A DNA stretch of 35,478 bases from NCBI GenBank assembly GCA_947632305.1, contig CANROS010000014.1:1-35478 (forward strand). Reading direction: 5' to 3'. Below the pieces are notes generated by a model. That model saw only the letters and a program-made list of their open reading frames with translations. It was not told where the DNA came from and ran no database searches. The position numbers and the translations under genes are program-made. Every line of letters starts with the position of its first letter. Within the stretch, counting starts at the first letter, position 1. Source of the DNA: an uncultured Paenalcaligenes sp. Its GTDB lineage: Bacteria; Pseudomonadota; Gammaproteobacteria; Burkholderiales; Burkholderiaceae_B. This document shows positions 1 through 9,716 of this stretch, one piece after another.

Positions 1-104
1 GACATATCAATTTCACGCTGAATTAGCTCGGCCAGATCCTTTTGGATCTGGTCGGCTAAGCGGACATTACGCCCGCTAGCTGGTTTAGATTTATGTCTTG
101 CCAT
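1..104 (-). CDS. rbfA: Ribosome-binding factor A, N-terminal part (runs off the left edge)
   Basis: Reverse complement of 1-104 reads MARHKSKPASGRNVRLADQIQKDLAELIQREIDM, typical of the RbfA N-terminus, directly downstream of infB as in the conserved nusA-infB-rbfA order. Confidence 0.85.
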   Translation of the reverse strand, partial: MARHKSKPASGRNVRLADQIQKDLAELIQREIDM

Positions 105-109
105 AAAGA

Positions 110-3073
110 TTATAGTGTACGGGCGATTTCTTTGATTTCGAAAATTTCAAGCTGGTCGCCGACTTCGAGATCATTATTGCCACGTAAAGTAATACCGCAA
201 TCAAAGCCTTGACGTACTTCACGTACATCGTCTTTAAAGCGACGTAAGGATTCGAGGTGACCAGTCCAAATAACCACGTTACTACGCAGCAAACGAACCT
301 GAGAATCACGCTTCACGATGCCCTCAGTGACCATACAACCAGCCACTTTACCGATACGAGAAATATGGTAGACCTCGCGAATCTCGACCATACCGATGAC
401 TTCTTCGCGTTGCTCAGGAGTCAACATGCCGGACAGTGCCGCTTTGACTTCGTCTACCGCGTCGTAAATGACGTTGTAGTAACGAATATCAATGCCATTC
501 AGCTCAGCTTGTTTGCGAGCAGTGGCTTCGGCACGTACGTTAAAGCCTAGGACTACTGCATTAGAGGCAATAGCTAAGTTCACGTCACTTTCAGAAATAC
601 CACCCACAGCAGCGTGTACCACTTGAACTTTAACTTCATCAGTAGATAGTTTTAGCAAGGAGTTAACCAGGGCTTCTTGAGAACCTTGTACGTCTGTTTT
701 AATGATGAGTGAAAGCACTTTGGCTTCTTCACCTGCATTTTCAAACAAAGACTCCAAGCGAGCGGCTTGTTGACGCGCCAATTTCACGTCACGGAATTTA
801 CCTTGACGGAACAGGGCGATTTCACGTGCTTTACGCTCGTCAACCATGGCGATAAGCTCATCACCAGCGGCTGGTACTTCGGTCAGGCCTTGGATTTCCA
901 CCGGAATGGAAGGACCGGCATCGGCCAAGTTTTTACCGATTTCATTGCTCATGGCACGCACACGGCCAAAGCTAGCGCCTACCAATACGGTGTCACCACG
1001 ATTCAATGTACCGCTTTGAACCAAGATAGTCGCTACAGGGCCACGACCACGGTCTAGACGGGCTTCGATCACAGTACCGCGTGCAGGTGTATTAACTGGA
1101 GCAGTTAGCTCTAGCATTTCAGCCTGTAACAACACGTGCTCTAGAAGATCATCAATCCCCTGACCGGAGCGAGCAGAAACCGGCACAAAAGGTACATCAC
1201 CACCGAACTCTTCGGGGATGACTTCTTCGGCGACTAGTTCTTGTTTAACACGCTCTGGGTTAGCTTCGGGCTTATCAATTTTGGTGATAGCCACCACAAT
1301 AGGCACACCTGCAGCACGCGCATGATGAATGGCCTCGCGTGTTTGCGGCATCACACCATCATCAGAAGCCACAACCAAGATCACCACGTCAGTGGACTTG
1401 GTACCACGAGCACGCATCGCCGTAAAGGCTTCGTGACCGGGGGTATCTAAGAAGGTAATCGTACCGCGATCGGTTTTTACGTTGTAAGCACCAATGTGTT
1501 GGGTAATACCACCCGCTTCACCGGCAGCGATCTTAGCGCGGCGAATATGGTCAAGCAAGGACGTTTTACCATGATCCACGTGACCCATTACGGTTACCAC
1601 TGGAGCGCGAGGCTCTTCTTGGATTTCGCCTACAAATACGTCCTCGAGGAAGGACTCAGGATCGTCTAGCTTGGCAGCTATTGCCTTGTGGCCCATTTCC
1701 TCAACCAAAATCATCGCTGTTTCTTGGTCTAACACCTGATTAATGGTCACCATTTGACCTAATTTCATGAGGTGCTTAATGACTTCAGTGGCTTTAATGG
1801 CCATTTTGTGTGCTAGATCAGCCACTGTAACCGTTTCAGGCACAGCCACTTCGCGAGAAATAAACTCGGGCTGCTGTGGCTGCTGTTGACGCTGATCTTC
1901 GTCACGGCCTCGACGACCACGACGGCCACCACGCGATGACGCACGCCAAGCTTCTTTGCCTGCCCCTGCGCCTGCTGCAGCCACATCGGCTTTGGATGTC
2001 TTGCGGCGATTATCGGTCCACGTGCCATCAGCGGCCTTAGCGGCTGGTTTTACAACCTTTTTCGCTTCAGGAGCTTTGCTTTCTTTTTTGCTGCTCGTCT
2101 TCACCGCTTGTTTGTTTTCTTTTTCAGGATCTGCTGCACGCAGAACCTTGCGCGGACGATTTAACATCTCACTAATTGCTGCGGCTTCCGCTGCGGCGGC
2201 ACGTCGCGCACGATCGCGCTCACGTTCGGCAGCAGGATCAGTAGAAGCGTCAGAAATGGGGTGACGATCAGCTGACGGAGCAACGGTTTTAGTTGCTGCA
2301 CGGGGTTTGTTGGATGCTGCTGCGCCACGTCCTTTGGACGGCTCATTGCGCGCAGGGCTTGTTTTTTTAGGGGAGGATTTTTTATCTTCGACCACGTTAT
2401 CCTGTTTTTTCGTCTGTTCTGCCACGGCAGGCTTTACCTCATCAGCCTTTTCTACAGAATCAGGCTGCTTATTAACTGGCGTCTGTTTCACCTCGGGAGT
2501 GCTCTCGGGCTCGGGAGCTGGAGCTGGGGGTGTAGCAGACTGCTCGATTGGTGCGGCACCCGGCTCGATAGACTCGGCGGGCGATGGTGTAACAGCGGAT
2601 GGCGCTTTAGGGGCGACTTCCTCTGGGGCTACCTGAGGGGTAGGTTCTGTTTTAGGAGCTTCTTTGGGGGTGGCTACTGGAGCCGTTTCAGTAACGGGAG
2701 GCTTGGGAGCCGGGGCTACTGTTTCGTTTGACTGAGTCGATGCTGGGACTGCGGCAGCTTGCTCCTGTGCTTTATCAGCTTCTGCCAATAACTCAGTAGT
2801 ATCACGTTTCACAAACACACGACGCTTGCGTGTTTCTACAGGTATGGTGCGTGAGCGACCTGAACCATCTGCCTGACGAATCTCAGACGTTTTACGACGT
2901 GTCAGGGTAATTTTATCGCCCCGCATCGACTCCATCAATTTAGCCTTATCTGCTGCAGTGATGACATCGTTTACCGATTTTACCTGAACCCCTGCACTAC
3001 GCAGTTGCTCTAACAACGTTTCAGCGGGCGTTTTTAGCTCTTTAGCGAACTGTTCAACTGTGTTACTCGGCAT
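110..3073 (-). CDS. infB: Translation initiation factor IF-2
   Basis: 987 aa; IF2_N-like N-terminus, Pro/Ala/Lys-rich linker, G domain [30 protein letters not shown]. Confidence 0.98.
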   Translation of the reverse strand: MPSNTVEQFAKELKTPAETLLEQLRSAGVQVKSVNDVITAADKAKLMESMRGDKITLTRRKTSEIRQADGSGRSRTIPVETRKRRVFVKRDTTELLAEADKAQEQAAAVPASTQSNETVAPAPKPPVTETAPVATPKEAPKTEPTPQVAPEEVAPKAPSAVTPSPAESIEPGAAPIEQSATPPAPAPEPESTPEVKQTPVNKQPDSVEKADEVKPAVAEQTKKQDNVVEDKKSSPKKTSPARNEPSKGRGAAASNKPRAATKTVAPSADRHPISDASTDPAAERERDRARRAAAAEAAAISEMLNRPRKVLRAADPEKENKQAVKTSSKKESKAPEAKKVVKPAAKAADGTWTDNRRKTSKADVAAAGAGAGKEAWRASSRGGRRGRRGRDEDQRQQQPQQPEFISREVAVPETVTVADLAHKMAIKATEVIKHLMKLGQMVTINQVLDQETAMILVEEMGHKAIAAKLDDPESFLEDVFVGEIQEEPRAPVVTVMGHVDHGKTSLLDHIRRAKIAAGEAGGITQHIGAYNVKTDRGTITFLDTPGHEAFTAMRARGTKSTDVVILVVASDDGVMPQTREAIHHARAAGVPIVVAITKIDKPEANPERVKQELVAEEVIPEEFGGDVPFVPVSARSGQGIDDLLEHVLLQAEMLELTAPVNTPARGTVIEARLDRGRGPVATILVQSGTLNRGDTVLVGASFGRVRAMSNEIGKNLADAGPSIPVEIQGLTEVPAAGDELIAMVDERKAREIALFRQGKFRDVKLARQQAARLESLFENAGEEAKVLSLIIKTDVQGSQEALVNSLLKLSTDEVKVQVVHAAVGGISESDVNLAIASNAVVLGFNVRAEATARKQAELNGIDIRYYNVIYDAVDEVKAALSGMLTPEQREEVIGMVEIREVYHISRIGKVAGCMVTEGIVKRDSQVRLLRSNVVIWTGHLESLRRFKDDVREVRQGFDCGITLRGNNDLEVGDQLEIFEIKEIARTL

Positions 3074-3118
3074 TCGACTCTCTCTATAACGACTTATTCT
3101 AATAAATATGACCCTAAT

Positions 3119-3138
3119 CGCCGCAACTGGGTGCGGCG
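3119..3138 (-). other. Intercistronic GC-rich hairpin between nusA and infB
   Basis: CGCCGCA-ACTGGG-TGCGGCG: perfect 7-bp stem with 6-nt loop, 16 nt after the nusA stop, no following U-tract. Confidence 0.6.
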
Positions 3139-3154
3139 TATAAGCAACAATCGC

Positions 3155-4633
3155 TTACTCATTGAACCAGTGGGCTCGGGCGCGCATAATAAAGGCACTG
3201 GCCTCTGCGCTATCCATACCAGCCATTTCCGCTAGTTCATCTGTAGCAAGCTCTGCTAGATCATCTAGGGTTAGCACCCCTTTTGCAGCCAAACTTGCCA
3301 AAATATCAGGAGTCATTCCTTCTAGTTCTTGTAGTGCTTGTGACACGGATTGCATTAGCTCTTCTTTGGCTATTGCATCGGATAACAAGACATTACGAGC
3401 GCGAGTACGCAGGGCCTCGACGAGCTCTTCATCAAACTCTTCGATATCGAGGAGTTCTTGTAGAGGCACGTAGGCGACTTCTTCTAGACCTGTGAACCCT
3501 TCGTCAACTAAAACTTCCGCGATGCTCTCATCCACGTCTAGACGTTGGATGAACAACTGCAGAAGCTCTGAGCGCTCTTCAGCTTGACGATTATGGTTTT
3601 CTTCGGGGGTCATGATGTTGATCTGCCATCCGGTTAGCTCGGAAGCTAAACGCACGTTTTGACCACGTGAGCCAATAGCTTTGGGTAGATTTTCTTCGTC
3701 TACCACTACATCCATGGCGTGCTTGTCTTCATCAACCAAAATAGATTGCACATTGGCAGGTGCCAAAGCACCAATCACGAACTCGGCTGGATCCGCAGAC
3801 CACAACACAATGTCAACTTGCTCTCCACCGAGTTCATTACGTACTGCAGTCACACGTGAACCACGCATGCCTACACATGTGCCTATGGGATCAATACGTT
3901 GATCATAGGCAATAACAGCAATTTTAGCGCGCACACCGGCATCACGAGCCGCTGCTTTGATTTCTAAAAGACCCTGTTCAATTTCAGGGACTTCATTTTC
4001 AAACAACTCTCGAATGAACTCAGGTGCGGTACGAGACAAAAACACCTGCTGACCCCGAGCGGCACGATCCACACGCTGCACCCAGGCTCGTACACGGTCG
4101 CCCATACGAATGTTTTCTTTAGGGATCATCTCGCTACGTGGTAGACGTGCTTCGATTTTACCCATTTCAATAATGGCGTCTCCTTTATCGATACGTTTTA
4201 CGGTACCAGAGACAATGGTTTCGCCACGATCAAGGAAATCATTGAGCATTTGCTCTCGTTCGGCATCGCGAATCCGTTGCAAAATAGCCTGTTTGGCGGC
4301 TTGGGCACCAATACGACCAAATGCGATGGACTCTAGAGGCTCTTCGATGTAGTCGCCTACTTCGATCTCAGGGGCATACTCGAGCGCATCAGAATACATT
4401 TCCTGTTTATCTGGCTCTTGTAAGCCAGCCTCGTCAGGCACAACCAACCAACGGCGATAACTTTCGTACTCGCCAGTGATACGGTCGATATCTACGCGAA
4501 TATCCACATCTTCTTCGAAGCGTCTTTTCATGGCAGCTGCCAAGGCCCCTTCAAGGGCTCCAAAAACCACTTCTGGCTCTACGCCTTTTTCACGCGCCAG
4601 TGCATCGACTAGCAAAAGAATTTCGCGACTCAT
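3155..4633 (-). CDS. nusA: Transcription termination/antitermination protein NusA
   Basis: 492 aa; S1/KH region ([51 protein letters not shown]) and C-terminal acidic repeats. Confidence 0.98.
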   Translation of the reverse strand: MSREILLLVDALAREKGVEPEVVFGALEGALAAAMKRRFEEDVDIRVDIDRITGEYESYRRWLVVPDEAGLQEPDKQEMYSDALEYAPEIEVGDYIEEPLESIAFGRIGAQAAKQAILQRIRDAEREQMLNDFLDRGETIVSGTVKRIDKGDAIIEMGKIEARLPRSEMIPKENIRMGDRVRAWVQRVDRAARGQQVFLSRTAPEFIRELFENEVPEIEQGLLEIKAAARDAGVRAKIAVIAYDQRIDPIGTCVGMRGSRVTAVRNELGGEQVDIVLWSADPAEFVIGALAPANVQSILVDEDKHAMDVVVDEENLPKAIGSRGQNVRLASELTGWQINIMTPEENHNRQAEERSELLQLFIQRLDVDESIAEVLVDEGFTGLEEVAYVPLQELLDIEEFDEELVEALRTRARNVLLSDAIAKEELMQSVSQALQELEGMTPDILASLAAKGVLTLDDLAELATDELAEMAGMDSAEASAFIMRARAHWFNE

Positions 4634-5121
4634 CGCTTTCTACCCTTGAAATCAAGAATGGGATCTAATTTAGCTCGATCAACATCATCTAAACAGAACG
4701 TTAAATCGAGCACTTCACCCGAAGACTGTTCTAGCTCTAACACAAATTCGGTATCTGCTGTGGCCTCGGATGGCTCTAAGCCCTCGGGCGCATACAGCAA
4801 ACCGCGAAATACCTTTTGGTTGTTTACAGGCTCAAATAAACGTAGCTCTATACGTGAACCCGAAAAGCGGACGAAATCAGCCGGGCGCTTTAAGGGACGA
4901 TCCACCCCAGGCGAGGTGACTTCGAGACGGTCATAGTCTATGTTTTCCACTTCGAAAACACGCGACAGTTGTTTAGAAACCTGTTCACAATGGTCAATAG
5001 TAATGCCATCGGGATGGTCAATAACAACCCGTAATAAGCCTTTGGGAGCACGTTCTACATCAACGAGCTCTAGGTCTGTACCCAACAGGCTTTCTTGAGT
5101 TAGTGCAAAAATATCTGTCAT
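4630..5121 (-). CDS. rimP: Ribosome maturation factor RimP
   Basis: Protein [61 protein letters not shown]...[14 protein letters not shown]. The ORF track begins at a TTG (5130); the ATG at 5121 is preferred. The stop overlaps the nusA ATG by 4 nt. Confidence 0.95.
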   Translation of the reverse strand: MTDIFALTQESLLGTDLELVDVERAPKGLLRVVIDHPDGITIDHCEQVSKQLSRVFEVENIDYDRLEVTSPGVDRPLKRPADFVRFSGSRIELRLFEPVNNQKVFRGLLYAPEGLEPSEATADTEFVLELEQSSGEVLDLTFCLDDVDRAKLDPILDFKGRKR

Positions 5122-5128
5122 AAAATCC

Positions 5129-5155
5129 AAAAAAAATGGGCTGTATGCCAGCCCA
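5129..5155 (-). terminator. Intrinsic terminator in the rimP 5' leader (candidate attenuator)
   Basis: Minus strand TGGGCTG-GCATA-CAGCCCA followed by TTTTTTTT; perfect 7-bp stem, 5-nt loop, U8, ending 8 nt upstream of the rimP ATG. Confidence 0.8.
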
Positions 5156-5165
5156 CTGCTACTGT

Positions 5166-5279
5166 ATGTCGTAACAACTACAACATCAGCTCATTGCTAA
5201 ACGATGCCCTAAAGAGCTTATCGGTCTTAATCACCATGATATCGAAGATAGCTGTTGATAAAAAGACCGTATTAAGCCC
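5166..5279 (-). ncRNA. Structured 5' leader upstream of the rimP terminator
   Basis: Minus strand: GGGCUUA-AUA-CGGUCUU pairs with AAGACCG-A-UAAGCUC (14 bp, one G-U; 5263-5279 with 5214-5228), then AUGUUGUA/UACGACAU (8 bp, one wobble; 5166-5173 with 5179-5186), then the terminator. Confidence 0.5.
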
Positions 5280-5282
5280 TAT

Positions 5283-5291
5283 ATTCTAACA
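5283..5291 (-). promoter_or_regulatory. Putative extended -10 promoter for rimP-nusA-infB
   Basis: Minus strand TGTTAGAAT (TGn + TAGAAT); the predicted start near 5276-5280 coincides with the 5' edge of the long leader helix. Confidence 0.4.
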
Positions 5292-5394
5292 GAAAATTAA
5301 AAATTTTCTTGGTAGTTTATGGGCTTAACCTATTAAGCAAGGAGCAAGTCGGCGTTTACACCACAGTTGACTCGCAAAGCCAGTTTAATTCCAA

Positions 5395-6942
5395 TTAGCG
5401 ACCACGTCGCCCAACACGACCCAGTTTGGACTCGTGAGCCCCAGCACCAGGCTGACGCTCATCACGACGACCACCGCCAGCACGTGCAGGTCTACGGGAC
5501 TCTGTTGACGTGTTTTTTCGTTCAGTACCAAAACGGCGCTGCCCTGAAGACGCTGTCGCCGAACGCGACTGACCACCACGCTGAGGACGAGCTGAACGCC
5601 CTGCCTCGGGATGACCATTCGCCAAACCACCGCTGACCAACAAACCGGTCCCTGCGGCTTCGCCAATTAAATGGGGCTGCCCCAGACCAGAACCCTGGCG
5701 GGGAGTTCGACGCACAGGACGCTCTGGCTTTTCAAAGCCTGGAGGCATCGCACTGTCATGCGTTAACGGCTGCTGAGAACGTCGACCACCGCGTTGGCGC
5801 CCTTCGTTCACTGAGCCATCTGTACGCAATAAACCCAAACGTACCATCAAAGCCGTAGCCATTTCAGAAGAGAGCTCTTCCCAACGCCCACGACGCAAGT
5901 TGCTCGGTAACACCACTTCGCCAAAACGCGTACGAATCAGCCGGCTTACAGTTAAACCGACGGCTTCGAACATGCGACGCACTTCACGATTACGACCTTC
6001 GGAGATAGTCACTCGGTACCAGCGATTACTGCCCTCGCCGCCCACAAACTCCAACGAGCCAAATTGCGCCATGCCATCATCGAGCTCAATACCCGTGGTT
6101 AGCTGTTTCATTTGCTCTGGCGTTAATTCACCTAAAACCCGTACCGCGTACTCGCGCTCGGCCCCATAACGAGGATGCATGAAACGATGAGCCAAATCAC
6201 CTGAGTTAGTGAAGATCAATAAACCCTCAGTATTTAAGTCCAAGCGTCCTACAGACAACCACTTGCCCATTTTAATACTGGGCAAACGAGAAAACACAGT
6301 ATCGCGTTTACCTGGGTCATCATGGCTGACGATTTCACCTGCGGGCTTGTGATATAGAATCACGCGCGGCGGCTTGTCTGCATTAGGTCGCTTGATGATG
6401 CGACCATTAATGCGCACGAGGTCTTCTGCTGCGACGCGCTGCCCTATGTAAGCAGGCTCGCCATTCACAGAAACACGCCCAGAAATAATCAACTCTTCCA
6501 TTTCTCGACGCGAACCCACACCTGCATCCGCTAAGACTTTATGCAACTTAGGCTTTACCGCATCGGAACTAAGAAAACGGTCTAAACGTTGAGCGGTCGC
6601 CTCTGTATTCTCTAAAAAAGACAAGCCTAAATCTGAATCATCCACATTACGAACTGGACGTTTTGTGTTTGTGCGACCTGAGCTGGATCGGTTCGCATTG
6701 GGTTTGTTTGTATTGGATCGATTGGTATTACGGGGGTGCTTCGCCACTGGAGCAGCGGCTTTTTCTTGTTCAGCCACCGGCTGAAAAGGAGCACTGCCGG
6801 AACTTTTACGTGTTTTTTGTTCTTGTACGGCATCCCCGCGACGGCGTCTAAATGGGGTGCGCAACTTGCGCCCTTTACCTTTTGGCGCAGAGGTCGATGC
6901 AACCACCGCCCCATCGGCAGCTGGCTGTTTGGTATCAGTCAT
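5395..6942 (-). CDS. rluB: 23S rRNA pseudouridine synthase (RluB-type) with long basic N- and C-terminal extensions
   Basis: S4 domain [30 protein letters not shown]; catalytic [27 protein letters not shown]; Arg/Gly-rich low-complexity tail. Confidence 0.92.
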   Translation of the reverse strand: MTDTKQPAADGAVVASTSAPKGKGRKLRTPFRRRRGDAVQEQKTRKSSGSAPFQPVAEQEKAAAPVAKHPRNTNRSNTNKPNANRSSSGRTNTKRPVRNVDDSDLGLSFLENTEATAQRLDRFLSSDAVKPKLHKVLADAGVGSRREMEELIISGRVSVNGEPAYIGQRVAAEDLVRINGRIIKRPNADKPPRVILYHKPAGEIVSHDDPGKRDTVFSRLPSIKMGKWLSVGRLDLNTEGLLIFTNSGDLAHRFMHPRYGAEREYAVRVLGELTPEQMKQLTTGIELDDGMAQFGSLEFVGGEGSNRWYRVTISEGRNREVRRMFEAVGLTVSRLIRTRFGEVVLPSNLRRGRWEELSSEMATALMVRLGLLRTDGSVNEGRQRGGRRSQQPLTHDSAMPPGFEKPERPVRRTPRQGSGLGQPHLIGEAAGTGLLVSGGLANGHPEAGRSARPQRGGQSRSATASSGQRRFGTERKNTSTESRRPARAGGGRRDERQPGAGAHESKLGRVGRRGR

Positions 6943-6965
6943 TGGACTAAAAAACTCCTTGTATA

Positions 6966-7577
6966 TTATTTATCCTGGCTATCCGTGCCCTTTGCAGAAG
7001 GAGCATAATCACTATGGTCTTGTTGCGGCTCTGCAAGAGCTTGCTGGATAGCATCTATGTCTTGTGTTGAGTCTAAAGCTGGTAAGTCCTGAATGGAGCG
7101 CAATGACAAATCATCTAAGAATTGCTTTGTAGTCCCAAACAATGCGGGCTTGCCTGGTGCGTCGCGATAACCGAGCACCTCTATCCAGCCACGATCCTCT
7201 AAAGTTCGAATGATTTGAGTCGATACCCCTACACCGCGTATGTCTTCGATGTCGCCACGCGTTACGGGCTGACGCCAAGCAATAATAGCTAGTGTTTCAA
7301 GAGTAGCGCGGGAATACCGAGCAGGTTTATCGTTTTGCAAGCGCAATAAGTAAGGTTGAATATCAGCGCGATTCTGAAAGCGCCATCCGCTTGCGACTTG
7401 GACCAGATCCAGTCCACGACCCTGCCAACTTTGCTGCAAAGCAGCCAAATGGCCTTTTATTATATCCGCAGATAGCTCAAAAGACCCAAAAGCTTTACGT
7501 AACTGTTGTATAGATAACGGTTCCCGTGTACATAATAATACCGCTTCTAAAATGCGTTGTACTTCATTTTCTTTCAT
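6966..7577 (-). CDS. scpB: Segregation and condensation protein B
   Basis: 203 aa; [21 protein letters not shown]...[25 protein letters not shown]-type motif ([30 protein letters not shown]), characteristic of ScpB. Confidence 0.93.
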   Translation of the reverse strand: MKENEVQRILEAVLLCTREPLSIQQLRKAFGSFELSADIIKGHLAALQQSWQGRGLDLVQVASGWRFQNRADIQPYLLRLQNDKPARYSRATLETLAIIAWRQPVTRGDIEDIRGVGVSTQIIRTLEDRGWIEVLGYRDAPGKPALFGTTKQFLDDLSLRSIQDLPALDSTQDIDAIQQALAEPQQDHSDYAPSAKGTDSQDK

Positions 7578-7600
7578 TTTTATGTTTTTCCCTAATACCC

Positions 7601-7629
7601 TTGCATTTTATTTTTAGCTCAGCTATTAT
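7601..7629 (+). promoter_or_regulatory. Putative sigma70 promoter of the first tRNA-fMet
   Basis: TTGCAT (7601-7606) - 17 bp - TATTAT (7624-7629), 11 bp before the tRNA. Confidence 0.6.
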
Positions 7630-7640
7630 AACAAATCTGA

Positions 7641-7717
<77 letters not shown>

Positions 7718-7722
7718 AATTC

Positions 7723-7757
7723 AAAAGCCTCGAACATATTTTGTTCGGGGCTTTTTT
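7723..7757 (+). terminator. Intrinsic terminator of tRNA-fMet copy 1
   Basis: AAAAGCCTCGAACA-TATT-TTGTTCGGGGCTTTTTT stem-loop plus U-tract. Confidence 0.9.
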
Positions 7758-7858
7758 ATTGCCACCATCAAACACAGCTCTGTTGCACTTGAACGCTGAT
7801 ACCACGGCATGGCAGCAAGCTTGGCTTCAACCAAAGCTCCCACCATCCATTTTAGGGC

Positions 7859-7887
7859 TTGACATTATACCTAGCGTCTATTACTAT
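7859..7887 (+). promoter_or_regulatory. Putative sigma70 promoter of the second tRNA-fMet
   Basis: TTGACA (7859-7864) - 17 bp - TACTAT (7882-7887), 11 bp before the tRNA. Confidence 0.75.
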
Positions 7888-7898
7888 ACTATTTCTGA

Positions 7899-7975
<77 letters not shown>

Positions 7976-7980
7976 AATTC

Positions 7981-8018
7981 AAAAGCCTCGAACATATATT
8001 TGTTCGGGGCTTTTTTTA
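7981..8018 (+). terminator. Intrinsic terminator of tRNA-fMet copy 2
   Basis: AAAAGCCTCGAACA-loop-TGTTCGGGGCTTTTTTT; same arms as terminator 1 with a slightly longer loop. May also act on the convergent VF530-like gene. Confidence 0.9.
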
Positions 8019-8066
8019 TGTTTTCAAGACTTGCGACCCATGAATCATTAGGATCATGAATGCCTG

Positions 8067-8282
8067 CTAAGCAAAGGTCTCCCTATACAACTGCTCTATC
8101 TTGTCTCTGGCCCATGGAGTACGACGCAGAAAATGCAGAGCCGACTTGATGGAAGGATCATGCTTAAAACAATTCACGTCCACGCGCTGCGCAAGGCCTT
8201 CCCAGCCGTAATGTTCATACAAAGCCGTTAAAATAGTTTTAAGTGTCAAACCATGTAAAGGATTATTCGGTTGTGCGTTCAT
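8067..8282 (-). CDS. VF530-family (DUF2132) small putative DNA-binding protein
   Basis: 71 aa [61 protein letters not shown], characteristic of the VF530 family. Confidence 0.85.
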   Translation of the reverse strand: MNAQPNNPLHGLTLKTILTALYEHYGWEGLAQRVDVNCFKHDPSIKSALHFLRRTPWARDKIEQLYRETFA

Positions 8283-8849
8283 CTAATCTTTTTTAGGTGG
8301 TTTAGTGGGTGTAGGAAAAGGAAAAGCCGTAAACATGTTCAAAGCCTGCCCTTGCATTTGGTCTTGCATCTGTACAAATAAATTTTTACTTTGATCTATG
8401 TAATTATTCATCGCGTTTTGCAATACGGGGGTTTGGCTGGCCATAAACTGCGCCCAGGCCTCTGGTCCCAATTGAGCCCCATACAGACCTTTGGATTGCT
8501 CCGCCATACGCTCTTGAATTTCAATAAAAGCCGTGATGTTTTTTTCTAGATAGCTACCCATCAACCCTTGCATGGCACTGCCATAAAAACGAATAATAGA
8601 TGTTAAAGCATCGGCTGAAAACATGGGTACGTCTCCCGCCTCTTCTTCTAAAATAATTTGCAATAAAACACTGCGGGTGATGTCCTCATTTGACTTCACG
8701 TCTACGACTTGCACGGTTTCATTAGCCAAGATCAGTTGCTTTACATCCGCTAGCGTAATGTAAGCACTGGTGTGGGTATCGTATAAGCGCCGATTCGGAT
8801 ACTTTTTAATCAGTCGGACAAAATCGTGGGTGTTGTTTGTGTTTGTCAT
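8283..8849 (-). CDS. phaR: Polyhydroxyalkanoate synthesis repressor PhaR
   Basis: N-terminal RLIKKYPNRRLYDTHTSAYITLADVKQLI typical of PHB/PHA accumulation regulators; downstream of phaB. Confidence 0.93.
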   Translation of the reverse strand: MTNTNNTHDFVRLIKKYPNRRLYDTHTSAYITLADVKQLILANETVQVVDVKSNEDITRSVLLQIILEEEAGDVPMFSADALTSIIRFYGSAMQGLMGSYLEKNITAFIEIQERMAEQSKGLYGAQLGPEAWAQFMASQTPVLQNAMNNYIDQSKNLFVQMQDQMQGQALNMFTAFPFPTPTKPPKKD

Positions 8850-8889
8850 AGTTAAAATTGAATACTTATCTGAGTCGGCACTGGAGTTA

Positions 8890-9627
8890 TTAGCTCATGT
8901 GCAAACCACCATTAACAGAAAAGTCTGCACCGGTAGCAAAAGCCGCTTGATCTGAAGCCAACCAAGCCACTATGGACGCTATCTCTTCGGGCTCTCCGAG
9001 ACGACGCACAGGAATAGTGCTGACGATTTTCTCTAGAACATCTTCGCGAATCGCTCGGACCATATCGGTACCGATGTACCCTGGAGAAACGGTATTAACC
9101 GTTACGCCTTTAGAGGCTAGCTCTTGGGCTAGCGCTTTAGTAAAGCCGTGCATACCTGCTTTGGCAGTGGAATAGTTAGTTTGCCCAAACTGCCCTTTTT
9201 GCCCGTTGACTGAGCTGATATTAATAATACGCCCCCAGCCTTTTTCAGCCATCCCTTCAACTACCTGTTTAGTTACATTAAACAGGCTATTTAGGTTCGT
9301 GTCCATCACGGCGCGCCATTCTTCTAAGGACATGCGTGCAAATTGGCGGTCACGAGTAATGCCGGCATTATTCACTAAGATATCCACCCCACCAAACTGC
9401 TCTTTAATCTGCTGAAAAGCCGCCACAGTGGAGTCCCAATCCGTGACGTCTGTGGCCGAAGCATGAAACTCAAAACCGAGCTCTTTTTGCTCATTTAACC
9501 AAGCATTTGCATCTCGGCTTGGACTGCAGCCTGCTATCACCACATACCCTTCTGTGGCTAAACGTTGACATACCGCCGTACCAATGCCGCCCATTCCACC
9601 AGTAACATACGCTATTTTTGCTGACAT
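8890..9627 (-). CDS. phaB: Acetoacetyl-CoA reductase
   Basis: SDR fold AYVTGGMGGIG, NNAGITRD, YSTAKAGMHGFTKALAQE; adjacent to phaC. Confidence 0.93.
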   Translation of the reverse strand: MSAKIAYVTGGMGGIGTAVCQRLATEGYVVIAGCSPSRDANAWLNEQKELGFEFHASATDVTDWDSTVAAFQQIKEQFGGVDILVNNAGITRDRQFARMSLEEWRAVMDTNLNSLFNVTKQVVEGMAEKGWGRIINISSVNGQKGQFGQTNYSTAKAGMHGFTKALAQELASKGVTVNTVSPGYIGTDMVRAIREDVLEKIVSTIPVRRLGEPEEIASIVAWLASDQAAFATGADFSVNGGLHMS

Positions 9628-9682
9628 GATTTGCTCCTTTTTACTTTGGCTGTGCCAAAAGAATTAAATAAATTGCTCACCC

Positions 9683-9706
9683 GCTTAGGCTTTACACAGC
9701 CTAAGC
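9683..9706 (-). other. Intercistronic hairpin between phaC and phaB
   Basis: GCTTAGGCT-TTACAC-AGCCTAAGC: perfect 9-bp stem with 6-nt loop, 10 nt after the phaC stop, no clear U-tract on the minus strand. Confidence 0.7.
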
Positions 9707-9716
9707 CTTGTTTGAT

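Noticed and set aside
257-2636. Several + strand ORFs opposite infB (e.g. 257-550, 767-1057, 1956-2264, 2307-2636)
   Set aside because: No recognisable domains, low-complexity composition mirroring the IF2 linker; antisense artefacts.
5367-5636. 89-aa + strand ORF opposite the rluB tail
   Set aside because: Shadow of the Arg/Gly-rich low-complexity tail; no independent evidence.
7758-7858. Possible small RNA between the two tRNAs (imperfect AGCTTGG...CCAAAGCT hairpin)
   Set aside because: Weak bulged stem, no separate promoter/terminator pair; insufficient evidence.
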